A stretch of 64,000 nucleotides of DNA, from positions 1 through 64,000 of the forward strand of contig NZ_JALDAY010000003.1 of NCBI RefSeq assembly GCF_022698165.1, given 5' to 3'. Under the pieces are notes generated by a model. It was not told the origin of the DNA. It saw only the letters and a list, made by a program, of their open reading frames with translations, and made no database searches. A program made the translations under genes and the position numbers. Below, in pieces: positions 57,799 to 64,000 of the stretch (within the stretch, counting starts at the first letter, position 1; each line of letters opens with the position of its first letter). Source of the DNA: Streptomyces cylindrosporus. Lineage in GTDB: Bacteria; Actinomycetota; Actinomycetes; Streptomycetales; Streptomycetaceae.

Positions 57799-58692
57799 AT
57801 GAGCGACAACCTTCCCAAGATCGCCTGGATAGGCCTCGGCATCATGGGCTCCCCCATGTCCGAGAACCTGATCAAGGCGGGTTACGACGTCACCGGCTTC
57901 ACCTTGGAGCAGGACAAGCTGGACCGCCTGGCCGCCGCCGGCGGCACGGTGGCCGGGTCGATCGCCGAGGCGGTGCAGGCCGCCGACGTGATCATCACGA
58001 TGGTGCCCGCGTCGCCGCAGGTCGAGGCCATTTCGTACGGCCCCGACGGCATCCTGGAGAACGCCCGGCCCGGCGCCCTGCTGATCGACATGTCCTCGAT
58101 CACCCCGCAGACCTCGGTGGACCTCGCGAAGGCCGCCGCGGACAAGGGCATCCGTGTGCTGGACGCCCCCGTGTCCGGCGGTGAGGCCGGTGCCATCGAG
58201 GCCGTGCTGTCCATCATGGTCGGCGGTGAGCAGGCCGACTTCGACGCCGCGCGGCCGATCCTGGAGGCCCTCGGCAAGACCATCGTGCTGTGCGGTCCGC
58301 ACGGCTCCGGACAGACCGTGAAGGCCGCCAACCAGCTGATCGTCGCCGTGAACATCCAGGCGTGCGCCGAGGCCGTGGTCTTCCTGGAGAAGTCCGGCGT
58401 GGACCTGAAGGCGGCCCTGGACGTCCTCAACGGCGGCCTCGCGGGCTCCACCGTGCTGACCCGCAAGAAGGACAACTTCCTGCAGCGCGACTTCAAGCCG
58501 GGCTTCCGTATCGACCTGCACCACAAGGACATGGGCATCGTCACCGACGCCGCCCGCAACGTCGGCGCGGCGCTGCCGGTCGGCGCGGTCGTCGCCCAGC
58601 TGGTCGCGTCGCTGCGCGCCCAGGGCGACGGCGGCCTGGACCACTCCGCCCTGCTGCGGGCCGTGGAGCGCCTCTCCGGCGCCCAGGTCTGA
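57799..58692 (+). CDS. glxR: 2-hydroxy-3-oxopropionate (tartronate semialdehyde) reductase
   Basis: A 297-residue beta-hydroxyacid dehydrogenase: Rossmann GLGIMGSPMSENLIKAGYDV, DAPVSGGEAGAIEAVLSIMV, GSGQTVKAANQLIVAVN (catalytic Lys) and FRIDLHHKDMGI. It reduces tartronate semialdehyde to glycerate. 27 bp downstream of hyi. Ends in a long hairpin before the catalase. Confidence 0.96.
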   Translation: MSDNLPKIAWIGLGIMGSPMSENLIKAGYDVTGFTLEQDKLDRLAAAGGTVAGSIAEAVQAADVIITMVPASPQVEAISYGPDGILENARPGALLIDMSSITPQTSVDLAKAAADKGIRVLDAPVSGGEAGAIEAVLSIMVGGEQADFDAARPILEALGKTIVLCGPHGSGQTVKAANQLIVAVNIQACAEAVVFLEKSGVDLKAALDVLNGGLAGSTVLTRKKDNFLQRDFKPGFRIDLHHKDMGIVTDAARNVGAALPVGAVVAQLVASLRAQGDGGLDHSALLRAVERLSGAQV

Positions 58693-58708
58693 CGCAGCAC
58701 CCGGACTT

Positions 58709-58766
58709 CCGGGCCGCGGCGGCGCTGACATCTGTCCTGTCGCGCCCAGGCGCCGCCGCGGCCCGG
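58709..58766 (+). terminator. Large stem-loop between glxR and the catalase gene
   Basis: CCGGGCCGCGGCGGCGC (58709-58725) and its perfect 17-bp complement (58750-58766), loop 24 bases. Strong enough to terminate or attenuate read-through into the catalase gene 50 bp later. Confidence 0.75.
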
Positions 58767-58815
58767 ATACCCACGCCCACTCCTTCAACTAACCGTTCAC
58801 GTCTGGAAGATCACC

Positions 58816-60273
58816 ATGTCGAAGCGCGTGCTCACGACCGAGTCCGGCGCCCCGGTCGCCGACAACCAGAACTCAGCCTCCGCCGGCGTCGGCGGCCCGC
58901 TCCTCCTCCAGGACCAGCACCTCCTGGAGAAGCTCGCCCGCTTCAACCGCGAGCGCATCCCGGAGCGCGTGGTGCACGCCCGCGGCAGCGGTGCCTACGG
59001 CCACTTCGAGGTGACGGACGACGTCACCGGCTTCACGTACGCCGACTTCCTGAGCACGGTCGGCAAGCGCACCGAGGTGTTCCTGCGCTTCTCGACGGTG
59101 GCCGACTCGCTGGGCGGCGCCGACGCGGTCCGCGACCCGCGCGGTTTCGCGGTCAAGTTCTATACGGAGGAGGGCAATTACGACCTCGTCGGGAACAACA
59201 CGCCGGTGTTCTTCATCAAGGACCCGATCAAGTTCCCGGACTTCATCCACTCGCAGAAGCGCGACCCCTTCACGGGCCGTCAGGAGCCGGACAACGTCTG
59301 GGACTTCTGGGCCCACTCCCCCGAGGCCACGCACCAGGTGACCTGGCTGATGGGCGACCGCGGCATCCCGGCGTCGTACCGCCACATGAACGGTTACGGC
59401 TCGCACACCTACCAGTGGACGAACGCCGAGGGCGAGGCCTTCTTCGTCAAGTACCACTTCAAGACCAACCAGGGCGTACGGTCCCTGTCGTCCGAGCAGG
59501 CCGCCGAGCTCGCGGGCAAGGACCCGAACTCGCACCAGACGGACCTGCTGCAGGCGATCGAGCGGGGCGTGCACCCGTCCTGGACGCTGTACGTGCAGAT
59601 CATGCCCGCAGCGGAGGCGGCGGAGTACCGCTTCAACCCCTTCGACCTGACCAAGGTGTGGCCGCACAAGGACTACCCGCTGCGGCGGGTGGGCCGCCTC
59701 GTCCTCGACCGCAATCCGGACAACGTGTTCGCCGAGGTCGAGCAGGCCGCGTTCTCCCCCAACAACTTCGTGCCCGGCATCGGTCCTTCGCCGGACAAGA
59801 TGCTCCAGGGCCGCCTGTTCGCCTACGCGGACGCCCACCGCTACCGCCTGGGCGTCAACCACACCCTGCTCGCGGTGAACGCCCCCAGGGCGACGACCGC
59901 GCAGAACTACGGCCGCGACGGCTTCATGGCGGTCAACTCCCAGGGCCGCGGGGCGAAGAACTACGAGCCGAACTCCTACGACGGCCCGGTCGAGACGGGT
60001 CGCGCGCTGTCGGCCCCGCTGGCGGTGACCGGCTGGACCGGCACCCACGAGGCCCCGCAGCACACCAAGGACGACGACTTCTTCCAGGCGGGCGAGCTGT
60101 ATCGCCTGATGTCCGAGGACGAGAGGTCCCGTCTGGTCGCCAACATCGCCGGCGGCCTCTCCCAGGTCTCCCGCGACGACGTGATCGAGAAGAACCTGTC
60201 CCACTTCCACGCCGCCGACCCGGAGTACGGCAAGCGCGTGGAGGAGGCGGTCCACGCCCTGCGCGAGGACTGA
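58816..60273 (+). CDS. katA: Monofunctional catalase
   Basis: A 485-residue small-subunit haem catalase: [20 protein letters not shown] with active-site His, [42 protein letters not shown] (Asn), [26 protein letters not shown] and the proximal-Tyr motif [14 protein letters not shown]. Removes H2O2. Placement after glxR and in the same wider locus as uricase suggests protection against urate-derived peroxide. Confidence 0.96.
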   Translation: MSKRVLTTESGAPVADNQNSASAGVGGPLLLQDQHLLEKLARFNRERIPERVVHARGSGAYGHFEVTDDVTGFTYADFLSTVGKRTEVFLRFSTVADSLGGADAVRDPRGFAVKFYTEEGNYDLVGNNTPVFFIKDPIKFPDFIHSQKRDPFTGRQEPDNVWDFWAHSPEATHQVTWLMGDRGIPASYRHMNGYGSHTYQWTNAEGEAFFVKYHFKTNQGVRSLSSEQAAELAGKDPNSHQTDLLQAIERGVHPSWTLYVQIMPAAEAAEYRFNPFDLTKVWPHKDYPLRRVGRLVLDRNPDNVFAEVEQAAFSPNNFVPGIGPSPDKMLQGRLFAYADAHRYRLGVNHTLLAVNAPRATTAQNYGRDGFMAVNSQGRGAKNYEPNSYDGPVETGRALSAPLAVTGWTGTHEAPQHTKDDDFFQAGELYRLMSEDERSRLVANIAGGLSQVSRDDVIEKNLSHFHAADPEYGKRVEEAVHALRED

Positions 60274-60574
60274 CCCAGACGGCCCGCGACCATCGAACGG
60301 CCCGGATGAGGGGTGGCCGGTCGGCGGTCGCGGGCGAGGCGAGGACCGCGGCGGTGTGCGAGCCAGTGCGGTGGTGAAGGGCCGGGCCCTCCTTCTTCGA
60401 CCTGAGGGAAGGAGCGCCCGGTTCCGTCGCCGCCGCCGCGGTCCCGGCCATCACGGAAGACATCACCAGAAGGCCTCACCGGGGCGGAAGGCGCCGGATG
60501 CGGACGGTCCCGCATCCGGCGCCTTTCGGTGTGCACGGGGTGCGTCCACGCCGCTTCCGCAGGACGCTGATGGC
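60274..60574. other. 301-bp gap after catalase
   Basis: Contains the terminator at 60488-60525 and no convincing ORF; frames here are short continuations of neighbouring reading frames. No other repeat or operator recognised. Confidence 0.6.
60488..60525 (+). terminator. Terminator downstream of the catalase gene
   Basis: AAGGCGCCGGATGCG / CGCATCCGGCGCCTT, 15-bp stem, 8-base loop, ending in TTT. Confidence 0.85.
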
Positions 60575-60814
60575 ATGGCACATCCAACCGAGCATCCGCA
60601 CATCGTGGTGCACTCGCCGGCCCTGGACGGCTCCCGGCGGGTCACGGACGGCGACAGGACCCTGGGCGTCGCCACGCACGTCGACGACGTCGGCGAGATC
60701 CTGCGCCTGGCCGACCTGTACGTCACCGACGTCGAGGGCAGCGACCTCATCGAGTGGCAGGGCGGCGGCCCGGACGACTGGCCCGGCCTCTCCGAGCATC
60801 ACGAGCAACCGTGA
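60575..60814 (+). CDS. Small conserved hypothetical protein
   Basis: A 79-residue acidic protein: HPHIVVHSPALDGSRRVT, GVATHVDDVGEILRLADL, VEGSDLIEWQGGGPDDWPG. Small acidic proteins of this type recur in Streptomyces; function unknown. ATG at 60575 with AGGACG ten bases upstream. It lies after the catalase terminator and so probably has its own promoter. Confidence 0.65.
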   Translation: MAHPTEHPHIVVHSPALDGSRRVTDGDRTLGVATHVDDVGEILRLADLYVTDVEGSDLIEWQGGGPDDWPGLSEHHEQP

Positions 60815-60842
60815 CGGCGTACTACGCGCGTACACCTGGGGA

Positions 60843-60857
60843 CGTAGGATGTCTACG
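60843..60857. promoter_or_regulatory. Orphan palindrome CGTAGGATGTCTACG
   Basis: CGTAG-GATGT-CTACG arms, a form seen in GntR-type operators. It sits in an AT-richer stretch of the 215-bp gap between the 79-residue gene and the end of gcl, without a clear gene start after it. An ATG within it opens a short frame (MSTQSSNPALNLIQEAST) that runs into terminator hairpins. Confidence 0.4.
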
Positions 60858-60932
60858 CAATCCTCAAATCCAGCTCTGAATCTGATTCAAGAGGCTTCAA
60901 CCGCCCCCGGGGGCGGGCACATTCTCGTCACA

Positions 60933-60963
60933 CGGGGCCCGCCGACACGGGGGCGGCGGGCCC
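60933..60963. terminator. Second hairpin beyond gcl
   Basis: GGGGCCCGCC / GGCGGGCCCC, 10-bp stem with 11-base loop, just past the main gcl terminator. Confidence 0.6.
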
Positions 60964-60980
60964 CGCCGCACGGCACACGG

Positions 60981-61014
60981 AAGAGGGGCGGCCCGTCGGC
61001 GGGCCGCCCCTCTT
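60981..61014 (-). terminator. Terminator of gcl
   Basis: AAGAGGGGCGGCCCG / CGGGCCGCCCCTCTT, perfect 15-bp stem with TCGG tetraloop, 16 bases after the gcl stop. Confidence 0.9.
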
Positions 61015-61029
61015 CGTCTGTCTCGCGTG

Positions 61030-62814
<1,785 letters not shown>

Positions 62815-62896
62815 CGAGTACTCCTGCCTCGGCTGTCGGATTCGCACGCCCGTCGCGCCCCGCGGTGAGCTCTTCCGTCTTCGACTTCCGCAAAGT

Positions 62897-62932
62897 TTCC
62901 GTATCGTGGAAACTAATTTCTACTATCTGGAA
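62897..62932. promoter_or_regulatory. Paired AllR-type operators upstream of gcl
   Basis: TTCCGTATCGTGGAA (62897-62911) and TTCTACTATCTGGAA (62918-62932), again exactly 21 bp apart. The region around the second copy, GGAAACTAATTTCTACTATC, resembles the corresponding aceB stretch. Confidence 0.75.
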
Positions 62933-63004
62933 GCAATGTAGGTGGGTGAGGGAAGGCCGTCAAGAGACGGACAAGCGGGGGTCGGCTGGAGGACGATGTG
63001 GGCC

Positions 63005-63673
63005 ATGTCCGAGAGCGTCCCGGTGCGCTGTCCGGCCTGCCGGCGCGAGCACCTGTACTCGGCGCCGTCGTATCCGTGCGTGTGCGGGGCGCCGGTCGCC
63101 CCGTCGCTGGACCGGCACGGGACGGCGACGGCCGTCACCCATCCCGTCTGGGAAGAGGACTGGATCACCCTGCGCTGCACGACCTGTGGCCGCCGGGCCC
63201 AGTGGCCCCGCCCGGAGCTGGGCTGTCCGTGCGGCACGCTGCTGCGGGTGCCGCTGGCGGGCCCGCCCCGCGCTCCCGGCCCCCGGGGCCGGCGCCCCCG
63301 CTTCCAGCCCGTCACCATCCGTACCGCGCGGGACGCGGTCACGGCCGCCGCGCTGTATCTGCGCTGGCTCGGCTTCAAGGACATCCGGCGGGCCGACCAG
63401 CGGCCGCCGTCGGGCATCGGCCTCGCCGCGCGCGGACTGCTGGCCCAGGTCGACCCGACGGTCCGCCCGGCCTCGTCACGGGACGTGGAGTGCCTGTGGC
63501 TGACCGCCATGACGGAGTCGGCGACCTGTGTCTACTTCTCCCTCGCGGGCTACGCCACCGACGCCCGCGTCCGCGCCGACAGCCTCGGCGTCCCGTTGTT
63601 CGTCCTGGACCTCACGGGGACGCCGCAGCCGGTGAACGGCCTCGCCGACGAAATGGACGCGAAGGGCACGTAA
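63005..63673 (+). CDS. Zinc-ribbon protein with an Mrr-like C-terminal fold (possibly inactive)
   Basis: A ~222-residue protein. N-terminal ~90 residues have paired Cys motifs (RCPACRRE, PCVCGAP, CTTCGRR, CPCGTLL), likely two zinc ribbons. The C-terminal ~110 residues (ARDAVTAAALYLRWLGFKDI, GIGLAARGLLAQVD, CVYFSLAGYATDA, GVPLFVLDLTGTPQPVNG) resemble the Mrr restriction-endonuclease fold, but the expected catalytic Asp and QxK Lys positions read GLAARG and QVD. DNA binding without cleavage is plausible. Start at 63005 or the ATG at 62996 (spacing to GGAGG is poor for both). Confidence 0.7.
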   Translation: MSESVPVRCPACRREHLYSAPSYPCVCGAPVAPSLDRHGTATAVTHPVWEEDWITLRCTTCGRRAQWPRPELGCPCGTLLRVPLAGPPRAPGPRGRRPRFQPVTIRTARDAVTAAALYLRWLGFKDIRRADQRPPSGIGLAARGLLAQVDPTVRPASSRDVECLWLTAMTESATCVYFSLAGYATDARVRADSLGVPLFVLDLTGTPQPVNGLADEMDAKGT

Positions 63674-63692
63674 GCGGCTGCGGGACAGTGGG

Positions 63693-63730
63693 GGCTGGTC
63701 GCGCCGTTCCCCGCGCCCCTTACGGGGCGC
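63693..63730. repeat. Dispersed 18-mer, copy 2, plus hairpin over the synthetase stop codon
   Basis: GGCTGGTCGCGCCGTTCC (identical to 19284-19301) is followed by GCGCCCCTTACGGGGCGC, a 7-bp hairpin whose loop contains the TAA stop (TTA on + strand) of the acyl-CoA synthetase gene. Probably a bidirectional terminator as well as a dispersed repeat. Confidence 0.7.
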
Positions 63731-64000
63731 TGTACTTCTCCCGGAGTTCGATCTTCCGCACCTTCCCCGACACCGTCATCGGAAAGGCCTCCAGGACCTG
63801 CATCCGGCTCGGCACCTTGTAGTGCGCCAGCCGTCCCTCGCAGAACGACCGCACCTCCTCCAGCGTCGGCGGGTCGGCCGGGTCGCGCGGGATGACGCAG
63901 GCCAGGACCTCCTCGCCGTACTTCTCGTGGGGTACGCCGACCACCTGGACGTCCGCGATCTTCGGGTGGCCGTAGAGGAACTCCTCGATCTCGCGCGGAT
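63720..64000 (-). CDS. AMP-forming acyl-CoA synthetase, C-terminal part (partial at window edge)
   Basis: About 93 residues of the mobile C-terminal domain of the ANL superfamily: PREIEEFLYGHPKIADVQVVG, KYGEEVLACVIPRDP, SFCEGRLAHYKVPSRMQVL, FPMTVSGKVRKIELRE with the catalytic Lys in SGKVRK. The style fits medium/long-chain acyl-CoA or acetyl-CoA-like synthetases. The adenylation core is outside the window, so the substrate is unknown. Confidence 0.88.
   Translation of the reverse strand, partial: PREIEEFLYGHPKIADVQVVGVPHEKYGEEVLACVIPRDPADPPTLEEVRSFCEGRLAHYKVPSRMQVLEAFPMTVSGKVRKIELREKYSAP

Overview
The window is about 71-74% G+C by eye, with strong third-position G/C, GTG starts and many ATGA or GTGA stop/start overlaps. 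Its gene content (a GntR/ROK pair, LuxR-type two-component system, AllR-type IclR regulator, SWIM/SNF2 pair) is that of a Streptomyces chromosome, probably an arm-proximal region. From memory, the order korB ... SNF2 helicase ... allantoicase/allantoinase/allR ... malate synthase ... uricase ... hyi-glxR-catalase-gcl follows the S. coelicolor SCO6270-to-SCO6195 interval; I could not run an alignment. I saw no tRNA, rRNA, IS element, prophage or CRISPR array.

Layout. 1-5.5 kb: the end of a 2-oxoacid:ferredoxin oxidoreductase beta gene with its coupled ferredoxin, a secreted GDSL hydrolase, exonuclease III, a metallo-beta-lactamase-fold protein and a PcaD-PcaC fusion (pcaL). 5.6-11.4 kb: a translationally coupled SNF2 helicase and SWIM zinc-finger protein; the SWIM gene has two in-frame tandem-repeat arrays. 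11.5-22.2 kb: a ROK kinase, GntR regulator and divergent sugar/inositol-type dehydrogenase, then a P450, a two-component pair split by a palindrome-rich repeat, a secreted RNase Sa homologue, and AIM24-, RibD- and SDR-family genes. 22.2-29.2 kb: allantoicase, allantoinase, AllR, a MobA-like nucleotidyltransferase and malate synthase. 29.2-38.7 kb: a selenoprotein-W-like/HipA-like pair, a branched-chain-type ABC transporter with a fused permease-permease-ATPase, and two divergent IucA/IucC-type synthetases. 38.8-49.4 kb: a VWA surface protein pair, an alanine-type aminotransferase, two HxlR regulators, an MFS exporter and assorted small metabolic genes. 49.4-55 kb: a purine catabolic operon (NCS2 permease, 8-oxoguanine deaminase, uricase, HIU hydrolase, OHCU decarboxylase) with its own HTH gene. 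55-64 kb: PolX, then the glyoxylate branch (hyi, glxR, catalase, gcl), a zinc-ribbon protein and the end of an AMP-forming acyl-CoA synthetase.

How the genes work together. The three catabolic blocks describe one route: uric acid to 5-hydroxyisourate to OHCU to allantoin (uricase, HIUase, UraD), allantoin to allantoate to ureidoglycolate (AllB, Alc), and glyoxylate into central metabolism either with acetyl-CoA (malate synthase) or by carboligation to tartronate semialdehyde (Gcl, Hyi, GlxR). The catalase beside glxR can remove the H2O2 made by uricase. Xanthine dehydrogenase and ureidoglycolate lyase are not in the window. 

The most informative non-coding signal is a repeated operator-like element, TTCC-N7-GGAA. 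It occurs as pairs exactly 21 bp apart upstream of allR, malate synthase, hyi and gcl, with a single copy at allB. At allR and aceB one copy fills the -35/-10 spacer of a good promoter. This looks like the AllR regulon written into four promoter regions. A second palindrome, TCAAC-N5-GTTGA, links the uraD-uricase operon with allB and may belong to a different regulator.
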